Assembly (NCBI GenBank): GCA_033065855.1
Contig: JAVXUO010000967.1
Coordinates: 42,501 to 106,500, forward strand
Source: Escallonia rubra
Taxonomy: Eukaryota; Streptophyta; Magnoliopsida; Escalloniales; Escalloniaceae
Direction of reading: 5' to 3'
DNA length: 64,000 nucleotides
Position 1 is the stretch's first letter; each line of letters starts with the position of its first letter. The translations under genes were made by a program, and so were the position numbers. The notes under the pieces are model-generated. The model did not search any database and had not been told where the DNA came from. It worked only from the letters and a program-made list of their open reading frames with translations. Of the stretch, positions 48,904-59,345 are shown in pieces.

Positions 48904-51900
48904 GAATTTAACCCTGGACTAGAAGACCCATCCGTGTTATACGACCAAGCCAACCATATCAGTACGCTCATATGGGATGGTGGAGTAAGATACATTATTT
49001 ATCAACTTTCTTATTCTTACGAACGTTGTATGTACCGTTTGTTTTGCTTAAATTGTATTTATTAATTCGTAAGAAAGAGAACTTCTCAACACCGTAGAAG
49101 TATCTCGCGAGTTCACATCGTGGAAACTGAACACCGCCCAGAAGAGGATACTGCGTGGAATTGGGTTTGGGATTTTCACGCATGGGCAGATATTTCAACA
49201 GCTTGACCGGGCCTTGATAGGTGCCCTTGTTGAGAGGTGGAGAAGTGAAACGAATACATTTCACTTCCCGCTCGGAGAGACGACAATTACCCCAGAAGAT
49301 GTAGGGTTCATCTTAGGGTTACCAGTGACGAGGCGGCCGATAATTGCTCCTTCGTCAGAAGCAACGAATAAGAGAACCGCTCGGGACTTCTTAACTTCAA
49401 TACCCCAGGATCAATTTAGCAGTGGTGGTATCAAGTTGAAGTGGTTGGTAGATACCTACGGGGTTTTGCCGAAAAAACTATACGGGCCGTGACCTTGTGC
49501 TGTACACACAAGCCTTCCTCTGGTGGGTGATGGGGGCAATATTATTCCCAACGACCTCGAAGAACAAGGTTAGCGTGAGATATTTACCGTTGTTGGGTAA
49601 CCTGGCTGAGGTTGGAGATTATGCATGGGGTGCAGCGGTTCTTTCGTATCTGTACCGAGCATTGCACAAGGCAACGAGACCCGACTCCAAAGCCATATGT
49701 GCATGTCTCTTGCTATTGCAGGTATATCATATAAATCATGTCTTCGTTATTGTTTCTTTTGTTTTTGCTTTTGTTGAATCAACGATATAAATATAATTTG
49801 CCCATGTTCTCAGTTGTAGTCTTATGAACACCTTGTTCCCGGTGCACCAACGCGTAAGGATGGAACCGATAGAGTGTGGCCTCGGTTGCGTGCTTGGGAG
49901 TACAACCGGAAGGAGAGTTGATCCCCATCACAACATCACGTACTATCAAGGGGATTTCGACCATCTATCTCTGGGCCAAATGCGTTGGGCACCGTACATA
50001 CGTTTGGCGCGACAGGTAGAAGAGTCGTTCGTCTTCACGCTCTCCGGGTTACAGCGCACACCCCTCATCCACTTCGAGGTCGCAGAGTGGCCGCTGCCAG
50101 ACCGAGCAATGCGCTATTTTGAGTTGGAGCAGGGTTTGCCAGTCGGTGCCCCAGATATGAGGGTTAATAGGGACCCACCGGATGTCGGGCGGTTTGGCAA
50201 GGCCAATGCGCAAGAATTGTGCGCGGCCGAACTAGAGCTTTGGACTTCTTGGCAGGACACACTGGCGGCCATCATCTCAGAGCCGGACCTCGTTATCAGC
50301 ATCGAACAATACGATGAGTGGTACTACCGCATCATGCGGAGGAGAGTAGCCCCAGTGAACTTTGAACGCGGGGAGAGGTATGCGCCTAGGGGTCAGATCG
50401 ACGAGCGTATGGCATACAATCTCGTAAGTTGCCCAACTAGTCTGACTTGTTTTGAATTTGTTGAATATAAATGTCTGATTAAAGTTGCACATTTGTTATC
50501 TCTTTGGATGTAGGTTAATGCCTCGCTTGCATTCTTCCAGAAGTTGAGTGAGCGGAAGGATCTGGTGAGCGCAATGGGCGAGGATCTTCACCAACAGGCT
50601 GCTGCACTGGCTTCAGGCTGCAGGAATTTTGTGCGCCAAGCATCGGGACAGTCTTCGGTCGACAGCCCAGGAATGGGTTGTACGGGCGTCAGCCCGTATT
50701 ACGTTGATCCCTCCGGGCAAGCTTCAGGGGTGAGCCAGGGAGCTGGTGGTCCTCTGTACCGGGGATGGGACATGCTCAAGCGTCGTGGGCTGATTACAGC
50801 GGCCCGACCTTCAATTTGTTCCCGGAACCCTAACCCATCTCTCAGAGTCAAGTCACGCAAGACTGGCCTTAAGGTTTCAACGAGGCACTGCCCATTGTCC
50901 CGTGGACGGGACCACTTGGCGCCCCCGAAGAGCAATATTAGCCGGCGGAAGAAATGGCCGGCGAGCAATATCAGCCGGCCGGGGCCACCGAAGGCAATTA
51001 TCAGCCGGCCGATCCGTTGGTTGGAGGCCAATTTCTTCTATTGCTCTTGTCCCCCGGCGGAGGGCAAGAGCAACCGGTCGACCCCCGAGGGCAATATCTG
51101 AAAGGGCATCCAGCCAGGCCCCTGAAGCCGCATAAACATGACCTAATCCGAGCCCGTTATTTTAGCGGGCCCCCCCCCCAGACGGAGTGTCGTATGACGT
51201 GGATCACCCGCATGGCTTGGATTACAATGCCTCGTGGAGAGAACTGTCCTCGCTGGCGCCGGGAACTTGGTTAGACAACTTTGTCATCTCGCACTACGTG
51301 CAAATTCTGAGGCAAAAGGGTCGGGAGCAGCCTAACTACGGTCCGTGCATTTTTATCTTCGATGCTTACTTTCATGGCATCCTAGTACAAGAGTATAACG
51401 ACTGGGACAAATCAAGGAAGGCGAGAAAGGGGAGAGCCCTGCCCTAGTGAGCGCAAGTGTGGCGGACGTGTTTCTAATCCCATTTATAGTGAATGCCCAC
51501 TGGTACTTGGTTTGCTATGAACCGGTAGCGAAGACTGTATCAGTCCTCGACAGTCTCTACGATGATACCTCCGTGATGGGTGTGATTGAAATGTACCAAG
51601 GCTTAGGCCAGTTGGATGCCATGGTAAGATCATGTTTACTTCTTATTGTAACTTGCATATTGTAGAACTGATTAATCTTATTATGTTTAATGTTTAATGC
51701 TTATTATGTTTCTCGCAGAATCTATTTGCTACCATGGTCAATGGTAAGCGTCGAGAGAGGGCACCGGTCAGGCAGAAGGTTGTTTTCCGATTGAAGAGGA
51801 GTAGGCCCAAGCAATTTAATTCCTCGGACTGCGGCGTCTTCGTCTGCATGTACATGGATTACATCTGTCGGTCTGAGAGCCTCAAGAATACGGTCTGGAG

Positions 51901-52030
51901 CCAAGAATGCATAGACTGCTTTAGGTATAGGATGGCTTGGCAAATTATCAATGGCCGGCCTAGAGCTATTAGATTTATTGTAAATCCGTGTAACGAGGGG
52001 GATCCCGCAGGGGCTGAGGGCCCCAGTTGA
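48904..52030 (+). pseudogene. PMD-C48 (plant mobile domain + Ulp1-like protease) gene, M4 copy
   Basis: Five coding exons: 48904-about 48984, about 49060-49721, 49814-50423, 50514-51623 and 51719-52030, with GT...AG ends. PMD blocks: WRSETNTFHFPLGETTITPE, DVGFILGLPVTRRPIIAPSS, YLYRALHKATRPDSKA, SIEQYDEWYYRIMRRRVAPV. A repeated Gly-Gln-Tyr-Pro linker (GEQYQPAGATEGNYQPADPL) follows at 50955-51020. C48 triad: His in NAHWYLVCYEP, Asp in VLDSLYDD, Cys in SSDCGVFVCMYM, with an upstream Gln (PKQF). C48 enzymes cleave SUMO or related tags. Lesions: one extra A near 49475, TGG to TAG at 49817-49819, a frame change in the linker, and a frame change near 51447. The catalytic residues are kept. Whether PMD and C48 are one protein is inferred from the continuous long exon 4. 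Confidence 0.8.
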
Positions 52031-52271
52031 CAATGTTTTCTTATAATAACATTATATTCACTTTTTTAATTATCCTTATCGTTGAATCTTATCGTTGAAT
52101 GCGATTGATGATTTCATTTTTGTTGACTGAGATGTGATCCGTGTTGAATGCGATTGATTTGATTCACTGATATCGTTGTGTTGTTGATTTGAGTGTTTGA
52201 TTTGTTCTGTGTGATTTGCTTTGACCAGGGGGAAACAAAGTGTAAAAACCAAGTGTTTGGACACTGTGTTT

Positions 52272-53035
52272 CTGTTGGGCTGTCCGCTATACTATATAGC
52301 GGACATAGATAGGACCCAAAAAAAAACTAAGTGTTTGTTGGAGACTCTCTTCCTTCTGCGGGACTGTCCGCTATATCGTATCGCGGACATAGATAGGACC
52401 AAAAAAAAACCAAAGTGTTTGTTGGAGACTCTCTTCCTTCTGCGGGACTGTCCGCTATATCGTATCGCGGACATAGATAGGACCAATAAAAAAAAACTAA
52501 GTGTTGGAGACTATCTTTCTTCTGCGGGACTGTCCGCTATATAGTATAGCGGACATAGATAGGACCAATAAAAAAAAACTAAGTGTTGGAGACTATCTTC
52601 CTTCTGCAGGACTGTCCCCTATATCGTATCGCGGACATAGATAGGACCAATAAAAAAAATAAGTGTTGGAGACTCTCTTCCTTCTGCGGGACTGTCCGCT
52701 ATATCGTATCGCGGACATAGATAGGACCAATAAAAAAAACTAAGTGTTGGAGACTCTCTTCCTTCTGCGGGACTGTTCGCTATATCGTATCGCGGACATA
52801 GATAGGACCAATAAAAAAAACTAAATGTTGGAGACTCTCTTCCTTCTGTGGGACTGTCCGGTATATCGTATCGCGGACATAGATAAGACCAAAAAAATCG
52901 GAGACTGACCTTCTGTTGGGCTGTCCGCTTTACTAGATAGCGGACATACATAGGACAAAAGAAAAACCAAGGTTTGGAAACTGTGATTCTGCGGTGCCGT
53001 CCGCTTTATTGTATGGCGGATGTAGTTAGAAACAT
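52272..53035. repeat. Tandem array of about 83-bp units, each with a palindrome
   Basis: Nine to ten units: palindrome (CTGTCCGCTATATCGTATCG...), ATAGATAGGACCAATAAAAA, AACTAAGTGTTGGAGACT and CTCTTCCTTCTGCGGGA. Units in the middle are nearly identical, pointing to recent tandem amplification. Frames here repeat LSMSAIRYSGQSRRRKR-like peptides and are repeat translation. Confidence 0.92.
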
Positions 53036-53152
53036 AAATTCCCAACATTTTACATGCTTCAAAAGACGGGTTTCGCTAATTAGAATGACATGTGGATAAG
53101 TGCCAGTTGGAATGAAATCCTAACATGCAATAGGAAGAGATATATATATATA

Positions 53153-53587
53153 TCACTCTTCATTTGACATATACTCATCAGATAAGTACTGATCATTGGT
53201 TAAAATATTGTTTCTCTCGTTTGATTTGAGGTGCCTCCTACTAGCCTCGGCCATTTCTTCCGCAAGTTGAAGCATGTAAAATCGTTTTCTACGCAGCAAC
53301 ATCCGGTTATTCTCCATACGAATTCGGCGCACAGCTTTCTTACACTGCTTAACATTACGCCTCGACATACTAAGTGAACGACGTTGGGGCACAGGTGCCC
53401 TCAGCGTGGTGAGATCTTGGTGTAGTGCTTCTGATTCCTTAACTCGATATGCCCATTCTCTCCATAAACCGCAATAATACTCTCTCGGATCCGTGTACTT
53501 CACTTCTTTGTAGTCGTCATTCCTTTCACACAACAACCACACAGTCTCACGTCCCCACAGACTAGAACTCCCAGGAACTCCTGCCAT
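53153..53587 (-). CDS. Gene X: 144-codon protein of unknown family, intact in M4
   Basis: Open from ATG at 53587 to the stop at 53153. N-terminal part WLLCERNDDYKEVKYTDPRE, then EWAYRVKESEALHQDLTTLR, PVPQRRSLSMSRRNVKQ, RRIRMENNRMLLRRKR and an acidic tail (EYMSNEE). The middle is strongly basic and likely helical, which would suit nucleic-acid binding (inference). It is related to gene Y: EW.YR...E.L..D......P.P......M.R............RIR.ENNRM is shared. A TATA-like TTATTTATATATG lies 40-50 bp upstream on the minus strand. A copy in M2 has one frameshift. I do not recognise the family. Confidence 0.75.
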   Translation of the reverse strand: MAGVPGSSSLWGRETVWLLCERNDDYKEVKYTDPREYYCGLWREWAYRVKESEALHQDLTTLRAPVPQRRSLSMSRRNVKQCKKAVRRIRMENNRMLLRRKRFYMLQLAEEMAEASRRHLKSNERNNILTNDQYLSDEYMSNEE

Positions 53588-53959
53588 TTAACTTAGGTAC
53601 ATCTAATGCGATGAGCATGGCTAACATATATAAATAAGCCCACACACACATACACAATATATTGGTGTGATAGCTACACAATAGCCCGCCCATCTCTGGT
53701 GACAAGACAAGTCTCTGGACATTGACACCCTGCTTAATTGGTAGTTGGAGACAATAGAATGCCCGTGTCATAAAGTTGACAAGTCTTTGGTGACAAGACA
53801 AGTCTCTAGTCTATTGCAGAGGCTTGTCACATCTCATAAAGTTGAACCTGTAGCATCTCATAAAGTGGTCCCGTTTCAAAGTATATATAAGTACATGCAT
53901 TGCACCGAAGGGCAAATGGCATAGAGTGATATACTCCCAATTTCATAATAACTCTGGAA
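53588..53959. promoter_or_regulatory. Shared divergent promoter region of X and Y in M4
   Basis: The 372 bp between the two start codons hold TATATATAAG at 53883 (about 75 bp before Y) and a TATA-like sequence for X near 53622-53634 (minus strand). In between are repeats of GACAAGTC (near 53705, 53778, 53795) and CATCTCATAAAG (53830, 53855). The whole block is well conserved in M2. Confidence 0.55.
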
Positions 53960-54391
53960 ATGTCATATACTCCACGAGATATTTTTGAAGCAATGGGTCG
54001 TTACTGGGCGGGCGAAGATGAATTTCACTATTCTTTGCGTCCAAGTTTGCGTTACTCATCAAGCTATGTTAATACATTACCTGCAGAATGGTCTTATCGG
54101 ATGAATGACTATGAGGTCTTAGTAGCTGATTCACGGCGCATGAATATACCCATACCTCGACAAAAGGCAATCAACATGCCTCGAATTACACACATGGAGC
54201 TTGAAAGAGCACTGCATTGAATACGTGAAGAAAATAATAGAATGAGAGTTCGTCAAAGTAGGCATAACTTACGTCGTATGGCACGTGACGCACGTGAAGA
54301 TGGCAACAACAATGAAGCACAACTATACTGGAACATGAGCTTCGAACTAGGATCTGTTTCCGATGCTCCAGTTTCAGATGAAGATGACTGA
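53960..54391 (+). pseudogene. Gene Y: 143-codon protein of unknown family, one nonsense codon in M4
   Basis: Frame from ATG at 53960 to TGA at 54389-54391, reading MSYTPRDIFEAMGRYWAGED, EWSYRMNDYEVLVADSRRMN, IPIPRQKAINMPR, RIREENNRMRVR and an acidic end (SDEDD). Its only lesion is TGA at 54218-54220, where the M2 copy has CGA. Related to X over the central 70 residues, so the pair arose by duplication and stands head to head. The ARGONAUTE fragment begins directly after its stop codon, so any Y transcript reading on would carry it as 3' UTR. Confidence 0.7.
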
Positions 54392-54541
54392 AGATCGAGT
54401 TCTTCTAAGGCTATAAGGCCTCCACTTAGGCCGGGGTTCGGAAAGGTCGAAACTAAGTGTCTGGGTCGTGCCAACCATTTTCTGGTCCAAGTTGCAGACA
54501 ATGATCTGCACCACTATGACGTGAGATCCTCAGCTGTGCAC
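54392..54541 (+). pseudogene. ARGONAUTE N-domain fragment, left arm of inverted repeat
   Basis: Translation in the frame of Y, just after its TGA: SSSSKAIRPPLRPGFGKVET, then KCLGRANHFLVQVADNDLHH and YDV. This is the conserved start of the plant Argonaute N domain (recalled consensus RPG.G..G.K..V.ANHF...), and RANHFLVQVAD is closest to what I recall of the AGO5/MEL1 group. After the codon for Asp the DNA reads GTGAGATCC, which could be an intron donor, hinting at capture of genomic DNA rather than a cDNA. Only about 45 residues are present, so no protein function is expected. Confidence 0.8.
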
Positions 54542-55028
54542 CTATTGTTTGTGTGTGGGTTTCCGTGGTGCGTGGATGTATTACGATAATACTTCCTCGC
54601 TAATCATGTATTGTGTTAGAGACTTTCTTTCTGTGGTGCCGTCCGCTTTATAGTATGGCGGATGTGGATAGAAACAAAAAAAACTCTCATACGGTGTCGT
54701 CCGCTCTACTATATAGCGGACGGCCAAGCAGAAAGACAGATCGCCAACACTTGGTTTTTTCTCTCCTACGTCCGCTATATAGTATAGCGGATAGCCCCGC
54801 AGAAAAAAAGTCTCCGACACTTAGTTTTTTTTCTCTCATATCTATGTCCGCTATATAGTATAGCGGACAGCCTCGCAGAATACATGACCAAGCAGAAATG
54901 TGCACAGCTGAGGATCTTACGTCATAGTGGTGCAGATCATTGTCTGCAACGTGGACCAGAAAATGGTTGGCACGAACCAGACACTTATTTTCGACCATCC
55001 CGAACCCCAGCCTAAGCGGAGGCCTTAT
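54412..55028. repeat. ARGONAUTE inverted repeat, 130-bp arms
   Basis: Arms 54412-54541 and 54900-55028 differ at about 8 positions by eye (about 94% identity). The 358-bp spacer has a TATTACGATAATAC stretch and three family palindromes. Arms point toward each other, so RNA from either strand folds back. Confidence 0.88.
54640..54880. repeat. Palindromes within the AGO inverted-repeat spacer
   Basis: Four units (near 54640, 54700, 54769 and 54846) with GTCCGCTATATAGTATAGCG cores. Two more partial tandem units (GTCCGCTATATAGTAGAGCT) follow at 55029-55080. Confidence 0.88.
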
Positions 55029-55030
55029 GT
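54900..55030 (-). pseudogene. ARGONAUTE N-domain fragment, right arm
   Basis: On the minus strand: RPPLRLGFGMVENKCLVRAN then HFLVHVADNDLHHYDV. The possible donor after YD reads GTAAGATCC here, a better match to the donor consensus than in the left arm. Conserved residues differ slightly from the left arm (Pro to Leu in RPG, Gln to His in VQV). Confidence 0.8.
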
Positions 55031-55370
55031 CCGCTATATAGTAGAGCTAGACTTTGGTGTCCGCTATATAGTAGAGCTAGACATTATAGCGTAATGCAAT
55101 TTTAATAAATTGGAATAAATTGGCGCCCGAAGACTTGTTTTAGCGACATTGTAGCATAATGCTGTTTTAATAAATTGGCACCCGAAGACTTGTTTTAGCG
55201 ACGGAATCAATAATCTCAATATCGATAAACAATAACTTACGTCCGATTCACAATCAACGATCTCAATATATCGACGGAATCTCAAACGGCACAATTAAGT
55301 GAGAAAAAATTCGGAAAAATAATGAACATGAACATAAATTTATTTTATTCATAATAAACATAATTTAGGG

Positions 55371-55836
55371 TTAACATTGGGGGAAAAAACTTTTTTCACA
55401 AGTGCTCCGATCAAATATAAAAACTTGAAAATCCCACCATCCAATGTGTTCAAATACTACAAAGTCCCCGAGTTCGAGGCCATGCTGGCGCACGAATTCG
55501 TTCCAACCCTCTACGAATTGCTTTTTTTGGGGTCGGTCGGGCTTCAGCTTGATTCCAACATGCCATGCCCCTTTGTGGCTAATTAATCTTGAAGTGTCAT
55601 AAATTGTGGTAAGTTGATTGGTAAAGGCTTCCGGTATATCCTAACATATTCACAATACAAAAAATAGGTTAGTTTTTAACCAAAAGATCAAACTTTTAAC
55701 ACACACGAAAACACAGAGAAAAGGGATGGCCTACAAGTTAATTCTCAAATCCAGGCATCATGACCTTGAAGAAGTGTCTGCCTGCCAGGTGCAAGTTGCC
55801 AATAAATTCGCCGCTGCTCGCCAATCCAGAAGCCAT
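55371..55836 (-). pseudogene. B3-domain gene, M4 copy, one nonsense codon
   Basis: Same gene as 16716-17180. Exon 1 is 55836-55735, the intron 55734-55641 and exon 2 55640-55371. Exon 2 is fully open: DIPEAFTNQLTTIYD, GAWHVGIKLKP, QFVEGWNEFVRQHGLELGDF, VVFEHIGWWDFQVFIFDRST. Exon 1 has TAA two codons before the donor (FEN-stop versus FDTEL in M2), so this copy needs another splice choice or is dead. Exon 2 keeps codon phase and length (270 bp) despite many substitutions relative to M2, which hints at past selection for protein. Confidence 0.8.
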
Positions 55837-56032
55837 CGAGGTATGGGAATGTCGCTGAAGGCGCCGCGGCATTGAGGGGAGGTGGGTGGTGTCGCCGGAG
55901 ATGTGGGTCACCGGAGATGTGGGTCGCCGTAGATGGGGTAGCGGCTTGGGTTAAATGTTCGAGACAGAGAGAGAAACGGATGGATTGATAAAGATGATTG
56001 CCCGATCTGATTAATATATATAATAGGATAGA

Positions 56033-56283
56033 GTCATCCGCTACATTGTATAGCGGACATAAAAGAAAACCAAAAGTTTTTCTGCGATGCCGTGCGCTAC
56101 ATTGTATAACGGACATAAAAGAAAACCAAAAGTTTTTTCTGCGATTCCATCCGTTATATTGTGCAGCAGACACGAAGAACAAAACAAATTAGTGTTCTGC
56201 ATATCCGTCCGCTACATTGTATAGCGGACATAAATACACCTGCAGACTCTGTAGATCCATCCGCTACATAGTGTAGCGGACGA
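56033..56283. repeat. Palindromes between B3 and transposase in M4
   Basis: Five units (near 56035, 56092, 56148, 56205 and 56259), GTCCGCTACATTGTATAGCG type, partly decayed. Confidence 0.88.
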
Positions 56284-56442
56284 GGCAAACAAAAATAAAA
56301 AATAAAACTTAAGACTTAGATTTGTGGCCTCTCATAGGTCAATCAGAAAAAAAAAATCCAGTATTCAGTCAAATAATTATTAGAAAAAAATTACAAAAAC
56401 TTATTACAAATGTCAAACAGACTTGATGGCTTATACAAAAAA

Positions 56443-58737
56443 TTAAAGGTCCACTGCAGCTTGTTCGTCCTCATCTTCGGCGTCATCTTCTTCCCCGTCT
56501 TGCAAACCCCCTGAACTTATCCCCAGTGCCTTGTAATGGTTCTGCTTTTCGTGGTCGGTCATTTTGTTGCACAATGCACACCTTCGCAGCTTTTTAGGTT
56601 GAGTTGCCGTTTCAATAGAGCTTTTCATCCGTGTAGATCTCTTGCGGCCTTTCATTTGTGATATAATTGGATCCAATGGCCAGATATCATTGTCGTCTTC
56701 CTCCCCCGGCTCATCATCTTCTGATCCCGTCGTAGGCTCGGTGTCAACTGCATTGGTGACGGAAGCTGCTTCCAACTGGTCGACGATGGGCTCTTGCTGC
56801 TGAGCTACCTCGAGGAGATGTTTATAACCGACCATTGTAGCAACAGCCTTTACCGACAAACGGGTGAACATCGTCACCAGATGATTATACCGCAACATCT
56901 CTGATTCTTCAAAGTCAGTATACGGGTGCTCCGGAAAGGCAATGGTACCGTGCAACCTGTTAGCACCTTTCGTCCACCGTGGCAAGACGTATTTATCGGG
57001 GATTGTCCTGATATTCTTCTGGGTGAAAAATCGCAGAATGTGTCTACACAGGATGCCATGGAACTCAAACTTCTTGCAAACACATGTCACCGAGTCCGTC
57101 AATGTGTAGTGTCTCACCGTATACATTATGCGCAGCTTCTCAGGAACGAGGTCATTCACGAGCGAATAAACCTTGTACTCACGCGTAGACTTTTCGGCCA
57201 CCTTGTTTATACAGTATCGTCCCGATTTTTGCAGCTCTACTTGGTATAGCAAGAAGATCTTCTTCGTATAGACTTTGGCACCGTTCAGCTCCAACGGGGT
57301 CTCAAGCAACATTCTCCTCTGTTTGTACGTGGTTGCAAAGTCTGCAGCTCTTTCTTTCACGAACAACGACGCAACCGCTTTCTGTGCGGATGTGACGAAA
57401 CTCTTCAAATTGGTAGCTGTACCCACATAACTATCGACCGTGGCATTCATAGATTCACTCATGCCCGTCGTTTTCGTGCCCGTAGAAAAATGCATCCTCG
57501 TGTAAACGCCAATCCATTGCTCTTTGAGCTCGTACAAGTGCTGGAGCCACCCGTTGTCTTGCAATGAGTAATCCTCAACAAGATTTTCCCACCTCTCCTC
57601 AAATTCCTCAATCGTTAACGACTTGCTAACGCACGTGTTAAAATCCTGTTTAAAGTCTGAAAACTTTGCGTACACGTGATGCAAACATTCGAGGTATTTG
57701 TTGCTTATGTGCCAAGTGCACAAGTTAGGTCGAGTATCTGGGAAGACGGTGGCAATAGCCTTCTTCATTGCCAAATCTTGATCGGTGATGATAACGTTGG
57801 GTGCTTTGAAGTTCATGGCTTCCAGCCACGCCCTAAACAACCATTCAAAAGAACTCTCGCTCTCGTCCCTTAACAAAGCGAACCCGAACATGATGGAGTG
57901 ATAATGATGATTGACCCCCGTGAAAGGGGCAAACGGCATCGAGTACTTGTTGGTACGGTATGTGGTGTCGAAAGTCACGACATCCCCAAAATGCTTATAA
58001 GCAAGCCTCGAACGACCGTCGACCCAAAAAATTGTGCTAACTCGATGCTCGTCGTCAAGTTTATAATCGAAGGTAAACTGCGGGTCCTCTATCTGCATCC
58101 GTTTCAATAGGCTCATTGTGGCTTGAGCATCACTGAGGTCATTCGCGGTTCGTCTATGGGTTCGGACCGCGTTACGAACGTCTATCGTGTTAAAGTTTAA
58201 ATTTTGAATTCCCCCGGCCTGTTCAGCAAGAACATTAATCATGTCGGTAGGTCATAGCCGCGCATCGCTCATTGTGTGAATGAGGCTCCTCGCGACCTTA
58301 CCCATCTTCTTGTGTTGATGCATCTGACTCACCTTAGAAGGGGTTACTAACGGGTGATTGTGTGCCAGTTCCAAGCTGGTAATAAGCCAATGATTTTGCT
58401 TGGCTTTATAGCTTACGAACATCTTGACCTAGCAATTCGTTCGAGCAAAGCAGTCCCGTCTTCTGCGCGAATATCATATTTCGTCATCACTGTCATCGTT
58501 GCCTACGCGTGTCTCATTTTGCACTGGGTTTCTGCCCCTATGGCACTCGTATAAGCGAGAGCATATCTTTTTCGTTACGTTGCTCGTTCTTGTAGTCTTT
58601 ATTCTAATGCCAAATCCAACCCTCAATGAATACGCTCGAAAACATTCTCCAGCTTCTTCCAATGTTTGAAAGGTTCGTCCTAGATACGGATCACTAGCAT
58701 CTACGGGGGTGTTGGAGCTCGACACGAAATCAGACAT
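56443..58737 (-). pseudogene. FAR1/MULE transposase, M4 copy, nearly intact
   Basis: The ATG at 58737 opens the FAR1-type domain (LGRTFQTLEEAGECFRAYSL, LYECHRGRNPVQNE, DCFARTNC, ELAHNHPL). The 599-codon core from 58242 is uninterrupted: DDE region FGDVVTFDTTYRTNKYSMPF and VIITDQDLAMKKAIATVFPD, a candidate catalytic Glu in FEERWENLVEDY, SWIM finger CVCKKFEFHGILCRHILRFF, then an acidic, basic-patched tail with CALCNKMTDHEKQNH. Three nonsense codons fall in the 230 bp between (TGA near 58476, TAG near 58430, TGA near 58254), where M3 has GGA, CAG and GGA. Otherwise complete, about 765 codons, usual for the FAR1/MURA-type lineage. Confidence 0.88.
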
Positions 58738-59340
58738 TGTGAAACAAGACCTATGTAGAAATATAGACTACGCTTAACAATCAAATGACATTTTCAACTG
58801 AAAATATTACCTAAAAATTATCTTGACGAATAGACCAATTTAGGATGACAAATATACCATATACATAATCTCAAAAGTCTCCCATTTTGCTAATTATAGA
58901 TTTATTGAACATAACAAATTAAAATTACTAAGATAAATAGACAAATTCATCATGCCAAAATACAACAAACGTATCTCAAAAAATTTGAATTTAAATAGGA
59001 TAGATGTGCCGAAGTTAGCGCCCCTCAAAAAAATCAAAATTAACTACAATAAACTTCTTTAAAGTTAACAAATTAATTTCTAGAACATCACAAGTTGATG
59101 AATAGAGTGACAAATTTCTTGAACATCATAAAAAATCTGTACTTTTTTGTCCAAAAAAATATATATATATTTTATCAGTCAATCCACCCAGAAAATATTT
59201 GAGATCAGAAACTTACCTTGCTTGACTGAAGATTGAAGCAAGTGTTACTCGAAGCTTAAGGGAAGCCGAAAATGGAAGCAAGTGAATCCGAAGAAGAAGA
59301 AATTTTTGCCGAAAGAGCTGAGAATTAGGGAACTTTGGGG
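58738..59340 (-). promoter_or_regulatory. Transposase leader and 5'-UTR intron (M4)
   Basis: AT-rich non-coding DNA. A donor CAAG|GTAAGTTTC on the minus strand near 59217 and an acceptor close to the ATG match the M3 arrangement. No gene. Confidence 0.5.
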
Positions 59341-59345
59341 TATAC

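Noticed and set aside
52221-52951. Long frames with LSMSAIRYSGQSRRRKR-like or LFLLRDCPLYRIADIDRT-like repeats
   Set aside because: Translation of the palindrome tandem array in several frames on both strands. No domain or start context.
52272-53035. Regular repeats with spacers suggesting a CRISPR array
   Set aside because: The units are 83-bp tandem repeats with conserved linkers and palindromic cores in a plant transposon. There are no unique spacers and no cas genes.
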